16,738 nt of DNA from an uncultured Thalassolituus sp. (lineage in GTDB: Bacteria > Pseudomonadota > Gammaproteobacteria > Pseudomonadales > Oceanobacteraceae): positions 1-16,738 of the forward strand of contig CAJXIT010000031.1 in assembly GCA_913054055.1 (NCBI GenBank), in the 5' to 3' direction. The notes beneath the pieces were generated by a model that was not told the DNA's origin, made no database searches, and saw nothing but the letters and a program-made list of their open reading frames with translations. How positions within the stretch are numbered: position 1 is the stretch's first letter; each line of letters begins with the position of its first letter. This document shows positions 1 through 5,681 of the stretch, piece after piece. The position numbers and the translations under genes are program-made.

Positions 1-1
1 A

Positions 2-1213
2 CAAGCGCCTTGTATTATTTTCATTGATGAGATCGATGCGGTCGGTCGCCATCGTGGCGGTGGTCATGGTGGTGGTAATGATGAGCGTGAGCAAACGTTA
101 AACCAGCTACTGGTAGAAATGGACGGCTTTGAAGGCAATGACGGCATTATCGTGATCGCTGCGACAAACCGCCCAGATGTATTGGACCCTGCGCTATTGC
201 GCCCGGGTCGTTTTGACCGTCAGGTGGTGGTTGGCTTGCCAGATATCCGTGGTCGCGAGCAGATCTTAAAAGTACACATGCGTAAAGTGCCTGTTTCTGA
301 TGGCATTGATGCACAAGTTATTGCACGTGGTACACCGGGGTTTTCTGGTGCTGATTTGGCCAACTTAGTAAACGAAGCGGCTTTGTTTGCAGCCCGTGCT
401 AATCGTACCAATGTGACCATGGAAGAATTTGAAAAAGCCAAAGACAAAATCATGATGGGTGCTGAGCGTAAATCCATGGTGATGTCGGATAAAGAAAAAG
501 AGAATACGGCTTATCATGAAGCTGGTCATGCCATTGTAGGTCGTGTCGTGCCTGAGCATGACCCTGTGTACAAAGTATCGATTATTCCGCGTGGTCGCGC
601 TTTGGGTGTGACCATGTTCCTACCTGAAGAAGACCGTTACTCCATGAGTAAGCGCAGTATTGAAAGCAATATTTGCTCGTTGTACGGCGGCCGAATTGCT
701 GAAGAAATGACCTTAGGTAAAGACGGTGTCACCACTGGTGCATCAAATGATATCGAACGTGCTACTCAATATGCTCGTAACTATGTGACCAAGTGGGGGC
801 TATCCGATAAGTTAGGTGCGCAACTATATACTGAAGAAGAGCAGGGTGGCGGCTACTTAGGTGGCGGCGGTGGTGGTCAAATGTCTCACTTGTCTGATGA
901 TACAGCCAGTACCATTGATTCAGAAATTAAAGGTTTATTAGACGATTGTTATAATCGCGCCTTTAAAATTCTGGAAGATAATCGCGATAAGTTAGAACTA
1001 ATGAAGGATGCATTGATGGAGTATGAAACCATTGATGTGGCTCAGATTGATGACATTATGAATGGTCAAAAGCCTCGTCCTCCACAATCTTGGTCTGACG
1101 ATGGGGATAATGGCGATTCATCTGGTGATGCAGAGGCTGTGGATACTGAGGTGAAAGTGGATGTTTCTGATGACTCTAAGCCTGACTCAGGCGAGACTGC
1201 CACAGAGCATTAA
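2..1213 (+). CDS. ftsH: ATP-dependent zinc metalloprotease FtsH, 5'-truncated by the window edge
   Basis: FtsH is a hexameric inner-membrane AAA+ protease that degrades misfolded membrane proteins and short-lived cytoplasmic regulators. The reading frame is open from base 2, giving 403 residues; the N-terminal membrane segments and Walker A lie outside the window. The fragment starts at Walker B (CIIFIDEIDAVGR). The second region of homology (ATNRPDVLDPALLRPGRFDR) follows at about residues 54-73. The zinc protease motif HEAGH is at bases 515-529, and the third zinc ligand, Asp in GASNDIERAT, lies 78 residues after the first His, exactly the spacing of E. coli H417/D495. Extrapolating from E. 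coli numbering gives a full length near 648, so the 3' end is normal. The C-terminal tail is Gly-rich then strongly acidic (Asp/Glu/Ser), as in many gammaproteobacteria. An intrinsic terminator follows. Identification is secure. Confidence 0.98.
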   Translation, partial: QAPCIIFIDEIDAVGRHRGGGHGGGNDEREQTLNQLLVEMDGFEGNDGIIVIAATNRPDVLDPALLRPGRFDRQVVVGLPDIRGREQILKVHMRKVPVSDGIDAQVIARGTPGFSGADLANLVNEAALFAARANRTNVTMEEFEKAKDKIMMGAERKSMVMSDKEKENTAYHEAGHAIVGRVVPEHDPVYKVSIIPRGRALGVTMFLPEEDRYSMSKRSIESNICSLYGGRIAEEMTLGKDGVTTGASNDIERATQYARNYVTKWGLSDKLGAQLYTEEEQGGGYLGGGGGGQMSHLSDDTASTIDSEIKGLLDDCYNRAFKILEDNRDKLELMKDALMEYETIDVAQIDDIMNGQKPRPPQSWSDDGDNGDSSGDAEAVDTEVKVDVSDDSKPDSGETATEH

Positions 1214-1244
1214 ACTTAAAAAAGCATGACTGTAGTAATACCCT

Positions 1245-1276
1245 AAGGCAACACTCTGTGTTGCCTTTCTTTTGTT
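1245..1276 (+). terminator. Intrinsic terminator after ftsH
   Basis: A perfect 10-bp stem, AAGGCAACAC (1245-1254) with GTGTTGCCTT (1258-1267), closes a TCT loop and runs into a T-rich tail. It separates ftsH from folP. Confidence 0.9.
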
Positions 1277-1300
1277 TGCAGTATTAAAACCCTGTATAAA
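1272..1300 (+). promoter_or_regulatory. Candidate sigma70 promoter for folP-glmM
   Basis: TATAAA (1295-1300) lies 17 bp after TTGTTT (1272-1277), which overlaps the T-tail of the ftsH terminator. The -10 is good (5 of 6) and the -35 weak (3 of 6). A start near 1307 would give a short leader before the folP ATG at 1330. Its place just after a terminator supports it; no other evidence. Confidence 0.4.
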
Positions 1301-1329
1301 GCACGCTTCTATATTTAGGTAGAATTAAG

Positions 1330-2187
1330 ATGAAGTTACATTGCGCCGACCGTATTTTAGATTTAACGGTTGCTCAAGTGATGGGGGTATTAAATACCAC
1401 GCCAGATTCATTTAGTGATGGTGGGCAGTTTTCCGATTTGTCGGCTGCTATCAAGCAAGCTGAAGCTATGCATATTGATGGGGCCACGATTATTGATGTG
1501 GGTGGCGAGTCTACGCGTCCAGGGGCTGAGTCAGTCACTTTGCAGCAAGAAATGGATCGCGTGATTCCAGTTATTGAAAATATTGCTGCAAATATAGATG
1601 TTTGTATCAGTGTAGACACCAGTTCAGCTCAAGTGATGAGCGAGGCTGAAAAGGCTGGGGCGCACATTCTAAATGACGTACGTGCCTTAAGTCGTGATGG
1701 TGCTTTAGAGGTGGCTGTTAAAACAGGTTTGCCTGTTTGTCTTATGCATATGCAAGGTGAGCCGAGTACGATGCAGGTCAATCCCTCTTACTCTCAGGTT
1801 GTAAATGATGTATTTGGCTTTTTACAGGCTCGCATTTCTGAGTGTGAGTCGGCAGGGTTAGAAAAAAGCCGTATATTGATTGACCCCGGATTTGGATTTG
1901 GTAAATCCATGGCTCATAATTACCAGCTATTAGGGCAACTTGATCGATTTTTAGATTTAGGTGTGCCGGTATTGGCAGGCCTCTCTCGTAAAAGCATGAT
2001 TGGTTCTGCGTTACAGGGCTCGCAGGGAGAAGCAAGGCCAGTTGGTGAGCGCCTGCACGGCAGTGTAGCGGGGGCGCTAATTGCGGTGATGAATGGGGCC
2101 AAAATTGTACGGGTGCATGATGTTAAAGCAACGTCTGACGCGTTACGAGTTTTTAAGGCCTCTCAAGAATACGGTTTGATTACATAA
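1330..2187 (+). CDS. folP: Dihydropteroate synthase
   Basis: FolP condenses p-aminobenzoate with dihydropterin pyrophosphate in cytoplasmic folate synthesis and is the sulfonamide target. The 285-residue TIM barrel matches E. coli FolP (282) almost end to end. Pterin and substrate residues are present: N22 in LNTTPDSFSDGG, T62/R63 in GGESTRP, D96 in VDTS, N115, D185 in DPGFGFGK, K221 in SRKS, and R261/H263 in RVHDV. F28 and P64, positions often altered in sulfonamide-resistant chromosomal enzymes, are the ordinary residues. The ATG at 1330 aligns with the E. coli start; the upstream AGGT is a weak ribosome binding site, but the next Met (residue 18) is inside the conserved core. It sits 53 bp before glmM with no terminator between, so they are probably co-transcribed. 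Confidence 0.97.
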   Translation: MKLHCADRILDLTVAQVMGVLNTTPDSFSDGGQFSDLSAAIKQAEAMHIDGATIIDVGGESTRPGAESVTLQQEMDRVIPVIENIAANIDVCISVDTSSAQVMSEAEKAGAHILNDVRALSRDGALEVAVKTGLPVCLMHMQGEPSTMQVNPSYSQVVNDVFGFLQARISECESAGLEKSRILIDPGFGFGKSMAHNYQLLGQLDRFLDLGVPVLAGLSRKSMIGSALQGSQGEARPVGERLHGSVAGALIAVMNGAKIVRVHDVKATSDALRVFKASQEYGLIT

Positions 2188-2240
2188 AGTCAGTAATGAT
2201 AAAGAATAATTAAAAGAATTTAGCAGGATAAGGAAAGGTC

Positions 2241-3569
2241 ATGTCTCGTAAATATTTTGGTACAGATGGTATCCGCGGTCGAGTAGGTGAAGCACCTATC
2301 ACTCCTGAGTTTGTGATGCGTCTAGGGTTTGCTGCAGGTAAGGTTTTTGCCAGTCAGGGCAAACGTAAAATCTTAATCGGCAAAGATACTCGTATTTCAG
2401 GTTATATGTTTGAGTCTGCGCTTGAGGCGGGGTTGTCTGCCGCAGGTGTTGACAGCTGGTTGTTAGGCCCTATGCCTACACCGGGTATTGCTTACTTAAC
2501 ACGCACATTTCATGCGGATGCGGGCATAGTAATCAGTGCTTCTCATAACCCATATTATGATAATGGTATTAAGTTTTTCTCGGCTGACGGAAGTAAGTTG
2601 GATGATGAAACCGAGAATGCTATTGAGGCTCTATTAGATCAGCCTATGGATATTGCTGAGTCGGATCAGCTAGGTAAGGCGCGTCGTATAGAAGATGCCG
2701 CTGGCCGATATGTGGAGTTTTGTAAAAGTACCGTATTCGGTTTAAGCCTAAAAGGCATGCGTATCGTATTGGATTGCGCTCATGGTGCTACTTATCAAAT
2801 TGCGCCTTTGGTATTTGATGAGCTGGGTGCGGATGTTGTGACTATAGGTGATGAGCCAGATGGTCTAAATATTAATGAAAAAGTGGGCTCTACTTCTCCT
2901 AAGGCTCTTCAGGCCAAAGTGGTTGAGCTAAGAGCGGACCTAGGAATTGCCTTTGACGGCGATGGTGATCGTGTGGTCATGGTGGATCATGAAGGGGAAT
3001 TGGTAGACGGTGATGAGTTGATTTACATGATTGCCCGTAATCAGTATGACCAAGACACCTTGCAAGGTGGTGTTGTGGGTACCTTGATGACAAATCTAGG
3101 TATGGAGCTTGCCCTTAAGGATTTGGATATTCCATTTGTGCGTGCCAATGTGGGGGATCGATATGTGATGCAGCAATTGCAGGATCATAATTGGGCGCTG
3201 GGTGGTGAAAATTCAGGTCACATCCTTTGTTTGAATGCGACCACAACAGGGGATGGTATTGTAGCTGCTTTGCAGGTACTGCAAGCGCTGCAGGCTCATG
3301 GCAAAAAACTGCATGATTATAAAAAAGGCATGACTAAGCTGCCTCAGATTATGAAGAATGTGAAGGTGGTCGACAAGTCAGTGGTTGAGTCAGTCGAAAT
3401 TATTGAAGCGGTGAAGCAGGCGGAAGAAGAGTTTGCTGGCCGTGGTCGTATTTTATTAAGGCCTTCTGGAACTGAGCCGGTGGTAAGGGTGATGGCGGAA
3501 GGTGAAGATGAGTCTTTGGTAAATGCCTTGGTTGATCGTTTGGTGGATGTGGTAAGCGCTACATCATAA
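2241..3569 (+). CDS. glmM: Phosphoglucosamine mutase
   Basis: GlmM interconverts glucosamine-6-phosphate and glucosamine-1-phosphate, the step before UDP-GlcNAc for peptidoglycan and lipopolysaccharide. The 442 residues are near the usual 445. All four alpha-D-phosphohexomutase landmarks are visible: the phosphoserine loop SASHNP with catalytic S101, the Mg2+ loop DGDGDR with D239, D241 and D243, the sugar-binding loop GGENSGH (321-327), and the phosphate-binding loop RPSGTEPVVRVM (407-418). The N-terminal FGTDGIRG signature separates GlmM from other phosphohexomutases. A strong AAGGAAAGG site lies just ahead of the ATG. The folP-glmM pairing is conserved in gammaproteobacteria. GlmM is normally activated by phosphorylation of the active-site serine. 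Confidence 0.98.
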   Translation: MSRKYFGTDGIRGRVGEAPITPEFVMRLGFAAGKVFASQGKRKILIGKDTRISGYMFESALEAGLSAAGVDSWLLGPMPTPGIAYLTRTFHADAGIVISASHNPYYDNGIKFFSADGSKLDDETENAIEALLDQPMDIAESDQLGKARRIEDAAGRYVEFCKSTVFGLSLKGMRIVLDCAHGATYQIAPLVFDELGADVVTIGDEPDGLNINEKVGSTSPKALQAKVVELRADLGIAFDGDGDRVVMVDHEGELVDGDELIYMIARNQYDQDTLQGGVVGTLMTNLGMELALKDLDIPFVRANVGDRYVMQQLQDHNWALGGENSGHILCLNATTTGDGIVAALQVLQALQAHGKKLHDYKKGMTKLPQIMKNVKVVDKSVVESVEIIEAVKQAEEEFAGRGRILLRPSGTEPVVRVMAEGEDESLVNALVDRLVDVVSATS

Positions 3570-3589
3570 CGTAAGTTTGCTGGTTAAGT

Positions 3590-3648
3590 GGGGCGGAGAA
3601 AGGGTCTCGTGGCTTGCTTGATCTGCCTATCTTAGGTAGTATCGCCCC
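3590..3648 (+). other. Possible three-way-junction RNA structure in the glmM-tpiA gap
   Basis: GGGGCG (3590-3595) can pair with CGCCCC (3643-3648), enclosing two small hairpins: GAGA/TCTC (3596-3599 with 3605-3608) and TGCCTA/TAGGTA (3624-3629 with 3633-3638, one G-U). No T-tract follows, so it is not a standard terminator. A weak promoter-like pair, TTGCTT (3614-3619) and TAGTAT (3637-3642), lies inside. The outer pairing of six GC pairs is the best-supported part; I know of no riboswitch here. Confidence 0.3.
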
Positions 3649-3671
3649 TTTCCTGAGGTAGAGGAATTGTT

Positions 3672-4421
3672 ATGCGTCAAAAATTGATAGCGGGTAACTG
3701 GAAGATGCACGGCTCTTTAGCCGAAAATCAGACCCGGTTGACGCAATTGGTGTCGGGTTTAGGTGACACAAGTGCACAAGTTGCAGTGTGTGTGCCAGCG
3801 CCGTATTTTACACAATGTAAGAGCGTGCTTGCGGGTTCAGCTATACAGTGTGGCAGTCAGAATATAAGCGAATATGAGCAAGGTGCTTATACTGGTGAGA
3901 TCAGTGCGAGCATGTTGAAAGAATTTGATGTTCAGTATGCCCTTGTGGGTCATAGTGAGCGCCGTGAGTTGTTTGCCGAAAGCAGTGAGCAAGTAGCCAA
4001 GAAATTTGCTGCTGCTAAGCAAGCTAGGTTAATCCCTGTGCTTTGCGTGGGTGAAACATTAGAGCAGCGAGAAGCTGGAATTACCGAGCAGGTAATTGCA
4101 GGGCAAATTTCGGCGGTGCTAGATCAAGTAGGTATCCAGGGGTTTGCAGATTCCGTGGTGGCTTATGAGCCGGTATGGGCAATTGGCACGGGTAAAACCG
4201 CAAGCCCAGAGCAGGCTCAGGCAGTACATAAAGCAATTCGTGTTCAGCTAAATGCACTGAATTCTGAAATTGCCCAGAAGATACAAATTTTATACGGCGG
4301 TAGTGTTAAACCAAATAACGCAGCGGCAATATTTGCTCAAGCAGATGTTGATGGTGCTTTGGTTGGCGGTGCAGCTCTTAACGCACAAGATTTTTTACAA
4401 ATCTGTAACGCAGCTAGTTAG
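3672..4421 (+). CDS. tpiA: Triosephosphate isomerase
   Basis: TpiA interconverts dihydroxyacetone phosphate and glyceraldehyde-3-phosphate in glycolysis and gluconeogenesis. The 249 residues match the family length. Catalytic and substrate residues are in place: N9 and K11 in GNWKMHG, the electrophile H94 in VGHSERR, the general base E166 in AYEPVWAIGTGKTA (the last part is flexible loop 6), and the phosphate-binding YGGSVKP at 208-214. An AGAGGA ribosome binding site precedes the ATG. It lies 102 bp after glmM and 8 bp before secG. The tpiA-secG pairing beside glmM is typical of Pseudomonas-type genomes, whereas E. coli has tpiA elsewhere. Confidence 0.98.
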   Translation: MRQKLIAGNWKMHGSLAENQTRLTQLVSGLGDTSAQVAVCVPAPYFTQCKSVLAGSAIQCGSQNISEYEQGAYTGEISASMLKEFDVQYALVGHSERRELFAESSEQVAKKFAAAKQARLIPVLCVGETLEQREAGITEQVIAGQISAVLDQVGIQGFADSVVAYEPVWAIGTGKTASPEQAQAVHKAIRVQLNALNSEIAQKIQILYGGSVKPNNAAAIFAQADVDGALVGGAALNAQDFLQICNAAS

Positions 4422-4429
4422 GCAGGATA

Positions 4430-4789
4430 ATGGAAAGTATAATTTTAATTGGTCACATCATTGTAGCCCTTATTATCATCGGATTAGTATTGATCCAGCA
4501 AGGTAAGGGTGCTGATGCGGGCGCCAGCTTTGGTGGCGGTGCTTCTCAAACTGTTTTTGGTAGTGAAGGTTCTGGGAATTTTCTAACCCGTTCAACATCT
4601 GTGTTAGCTGTTGCATTCTTTGCTACTAGCTTCTCACTGGCTTATTTTGCAAAAGAAAGAGCGACGGGTCTTGTAGATGAAGGCTTGCCGACAATCATTG
4701 AGCAAGCGGTAGAAGCTCCTGTTGAGTCTGAAGTCCCAGTGCTGGATATTGAAGCGGCTACAGGTTCAGATACCCCAGTTATCGATTAA
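4430..4789 (+). CDS. secG: SecYEG translocon subunit SecG
   Basis: SecG is the small accessory subunit of the SecYEG inner-membrane channel and stimulates SecA-driven export. The 119-residue protein has two hydrophobic segments (about 4-22 and 55-74) joined by the highly conserved family loop, QQGKGADAGASFGGG (23-37) followed by ASQTVFGS (38-45). The C-terminal 40 residues are acidic and Pro/Val-rich, a variable tail of this kind being common. The start is 8 bp after the tpiA stop, with AGGA very close to the ATG, so translation is probably coupled to tpiA. No clear terminator follows, so tRNA-Leu downstream may be read from the same transcript. Confidence 0.96.
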   Translation: MESIILIGHIIVALIIIGLVLIQQGKGADAGASFGGGASQTVFGSEGSGNFLTRSTSVLAVAFFATSFSLAYFAKERATGLVDEGLPTIIEQAVEAPVESEVPVLDIEAATGSDTPVID

Positions 4790-4869
4790 TTGTCGTTTTA
4801 CTGATTGGGCGGGCTCGCTTTATTGTGTTAATGCTCTGGGCAGTAAATGGTGGGTAACTCGAAGGATTA

Positions 4870-4888
4870 GCGGGTGTGCAGGAATTGG
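4870..4888 (+). pseudogene. Degenerate 5' fragment of tRNA-Leu
   Basis: GCGGGTGTGCAGGAATTGG matches the first 19 bases of the intact tRNA-Leu at 4947-4965 in 17 positions, covering the acceptor 5' strand and the first part of the D-arm. Similarity then fades; TAGTCA and ATCGT up to about 4908 may be further remnants. There is no matching 3' acceptor strand, so it cannot fold as a tRNA. I read it as a partial duplication 77 bp upstream of the functional gene. Confidence 0.6.
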
Positions 4889-4946
4889 CTTTGATATAGT
4901 CAAATCGTCATCAGCAAAGAGTGACTTGCCTGTAGTAAAAAAATTC

Positions 4947-5032
4947 GCGGATGTGCTGGAATTGGTAGACAGGCATCGTTGAGGTCGATGTGTGCTATGC
5001 ACGTGAGGGTTCAAGTCCCTCCATCCGCACCA
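4947..5032 (+). tRNA. tRNA-Leu(GAG)
   Basis: This is an 86-base class II tRNA with encoded CCA. Acceptor GCGGATG (4947-4953) pairs with CATCCGC (5022-5028), followed by discriminator A and CCA. The anticodon stem CATCG/CGATG (4974-4978 with 4986-4990) holds the loop TTGAGGT with anticodon GAG at 4981-4983, decoding CUC and CUU. The long variable arm contains the GTGC/GCAC stem. The T-arm GAGGG/CCCTC (5005-5009 with 5017-5021) closes TTCAAGT. In Pseudomonas and E. coli a tRNA-Leu(GAG) gene also follows secG. It is the only intact tRNA gene I see in the window. Confidence 0.97.
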
Positions 5033-5036
5033 TATT

Positions 5037-5061
5037 AAAACGGACTAATGTCCGTTTTTTT
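5037..5061 (+). terminator. Intrinsic terminator after tRNA-Leu
   Basis: AAAACGGAC (5037-5045) pairs with GTCCGTTTT (5050-5058) around a TAAT loop, continuing into a run of T. It ends the tpiA-secG-tRNA-Leu unit and isolates it from the promoter at 5112-5140. Confidence 0.92.
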
Positions 5062-5111
5062 GTGTTTGCTGGGCCTGTTGACACTGAATTGCCACATTGC
5101 ACAGGTATACC

Positions 5112-5140
5112 TTGCTGATTGGCAGGCTTATCACTATAAT
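5112..5140 (+). promoter_or_regulatory. Sigma70 promoter of the former metY / rimP-nusA-infB operon
   Basis: A perfect TATAAT (5135-5140) lies 17 bp after TTGCTG (5112-5117; 3 of 6). Transcription would start near 5147, about 9 bases before the initiator-tRNA remnant. A TTGACA at 5078-5083 is too far from any -10 to pair with this one. No other strong promoter is visible before rimP, so this one probably drives the downstream operon. Confidence 0.65.
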
Positions 5141-5155
5141 ACGCACTGATTTTGA

Positions 5156-5210
5156 CGCGGGATGGAGCAGCATGGTAGCTCGTCGGGTTCAAATCCGGCT
5201 CCCGCAACCA
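5156..5210 (+). pseudogene. Initiator tRNA-fMet lacking the anticodon arm (metY remnant)
   Basis: At the place where relatives carry tRNA-fMet there is a 55-base version of the 77-base tRNA. The acceptor stem CGCGGGA (5156-5162) pairs with TCCCGCA (5200-5206), keeping the initiator hallmark C1xA72 mismatch, then A and encoded CCA. The D-arm GAGC/GCTC with loop AGCATGGTA is intact. After G5182 the sequence goes TCGGG directly to the T-loop TTCAAAT. Against E. coli metY this removes 22 bases: the anticodon loop with CAT, the 3' anticodon strand, the variable loop and the 5' T-stem strand. TCGG occurs at both ends of the missing part, which suggests a slippage-type deletion. Without an anticodon it cannot initiate translation. 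A sequencing or assembly dropout at a hairpin is the main alternative. Confidence 0.85.
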
Positions 5211-5230
5211 TTATTTATTTAAGTCAGCTA

Positions 5231-5288
5231 CGGGCTCGACTTTCATAAAAGGCGGAAGGTGACGGTTTAAACCCGGCTCCCGCAACCA
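5231..5288 (+). pseudogene. Initiator tRNA-fMet 3' remnant, copy 2
   Basis: The segment ends with CCCGGCTCCCGCAACCA, which nearly matches the T-stem, acceptor and CCA of tRNA-fMet, and contains CGGGCTC (5231-5237) and GAAGGT (5255-5260), which flank the anticodon arm's loop and variable loop in the intact tRNA. Between them is an altered stretch including TTTCATAAAAGG, so a CAT triplet remains but no 5-bp anticodon stem can form. The acceptor 5' strand and D-arm are absent. It is not a functional tRNA. Confidence 0.7.
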
Positions 5289-5311
5289 TAATTTATCTAA
5301 GCTCCAGCTTT

Positions 5312-5367
5312 CGGGCTCGGCTTTCATAAAAGGCGGAAGGTTACGGTTAAATCCGGCTCCGCAACCA
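5312..5367 (+). pseudogene. Initiator tRNA-fMet 3' remnant, copy 3
   Basis: This repeats copy 2, with CGGGCTC, the same altered anticodon region around TTTCATAAAAGG, GAAGGT, then TTAAATCCGGCTCCGCAACCA-like 3' end in which one C of the acceptor CCCGC is lost. Because copies 2 and 3 share the same lesion, the damage came before their duplication. The extra acceptor deletion makes this the more decayed copy. Confidence 0.7.
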
Positions 5368-5501
5368 TTATTTATAGTGGTATTGAGATTAGCGACTATT
5401 ATGAAGTTGTTAATAGGCTCTAAACAGAGTCAGAAGTAGGTTGGCTTGCTAACCCTTCACTAAGATTTTATATCCAGTTCGCATTGCGATCTGATGATTT
5501 G

Positions 5502-5560
5502 AAACCCCTGGTGAAATTGCTTTATGAAGTTTATAAGGTGATTTCGATAAGGGGTTTTTT
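5502..5560 (+). terminator. Terminator-like hairpin in the rimP-nusA leader
   Basis: AAACCCCT (5502-5509) pairs with AGGGGTTT (5550-5557); inside it GAAAT (5513-5517) pairs with ATTTC (5541-5545), and a T-run follows. In E. coli the metY-nusA leader has partly read-through terminators and an RNase III site, and this stem could serve either role. Full termination would silence the operon unless a promoter lies downstream, so read-through is expected. Confidence 0.7.
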
Positions 5561-5639
5561 GTTGGTGGCTCATACAGAGTGACTGATCGTTAGCAGGTGT
5601 TAGCTGCTAGAAGTTGGGCTCAGATGGCTGGTATGAAAC

Positions 5640-5664
5640 TGGGTTGTCTTTCAGCCCATTTTTT
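5640..5664 (+). terminator. Second terminator-like hairpin, directly before the rimP ribosome binding site
   Basis: TGGGTTG (5640-5646) pairs with CAGCCCA (5652-5658, one T-G) around TCTTT, followed by six T. It ends 8 bases before the GGAG of rimP. An upstream TGGGCT (5615-5620) can also pair with AGCCCA (5653-5658), which would exclude the terminator; this is a possible antiterminator. Confidence 0.7.
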
Positions 5665-5681
5665 ATATGTGTGGAGTAAAC

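Larger units (their letters stand above)
5211..5367 (+). repeat. Two tandem 78/79-bp units, each ending in an initiator-tRNA 3' half
   Basis: The CCA ends of the three tRNA-like segments fall at 5210, 5288 and 5367, giving units of 78 and 79 bp. The AT-rich spacers also match (ATTATTTATTTAAG after the first, ATAATTTATCTAAG after the second, ATTATTTATAG after the third), so spacer and tRNA part were duplicated together. Units 2 and 3 share a long block with CTTTCATAAAAGGCGGAAGG and differ by scattered substitutions and 1-4 base indels. Confidence 0.8.
5368..5681 (+). other. Non-coding leader between tRNA remnants and rimP
   Basis: I find no gene in these 314 bases. They hold several short hairpins (GGCTCT/AGAGTC near 5417-5432, TAGCAG/CTGCTA at 5591-5609) and two terminator-like structures listed separately. 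TTGAAA (5499-5504) with TATGAA 18 bp later is a weak promoter-like pair. The stretch is most simply the long 5' leader of the rimP-nusA-infB transcript. Confidence 0.6.

Noticed and set aside
4722..4982. 86-residue plus-strand frame overlapping the secG end and tRNA-Leu
   Set aside because: It runs through secG in another frame and into a tRNA, with no ribosome binding site and no recognisable domain.
5078..5083. Consensus TTGACA as the -35 of the operon promoter
   Set aside because: No -10 lies at 15-19 bp; the strong TATAAT at 5135 is 51 bp away.
4995..5207. 70-residue minus-strand open frame across tRNA-Leu and the fMet remnant
   Set aside because: It is antisense to tRNA sequence; the peptide includes MVRMEGLEPS-like text, a well-known artefact of translating tRNA genes backwards.
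5211..5367. CRISPR-like or intergenic repeat array
   Set aside because: Two or three diverged units without short spacers, and the shared part is clearly tRNA-fMet sequence.
5667..5681. ATG 5667 as rimP start
   Set aside because: It lies in the T-tail of a terminator without a ribosome binding site, while GTG 5682 has GGAG and fits family alignment.
4790..5681. Mobile element or prophage insertion at the tRNA cluster
   Set aside because: No integrase, transposase, att direct repeat or foreign gene is present; only tRNA fragments, terminators and AT-rich spacer are seen.
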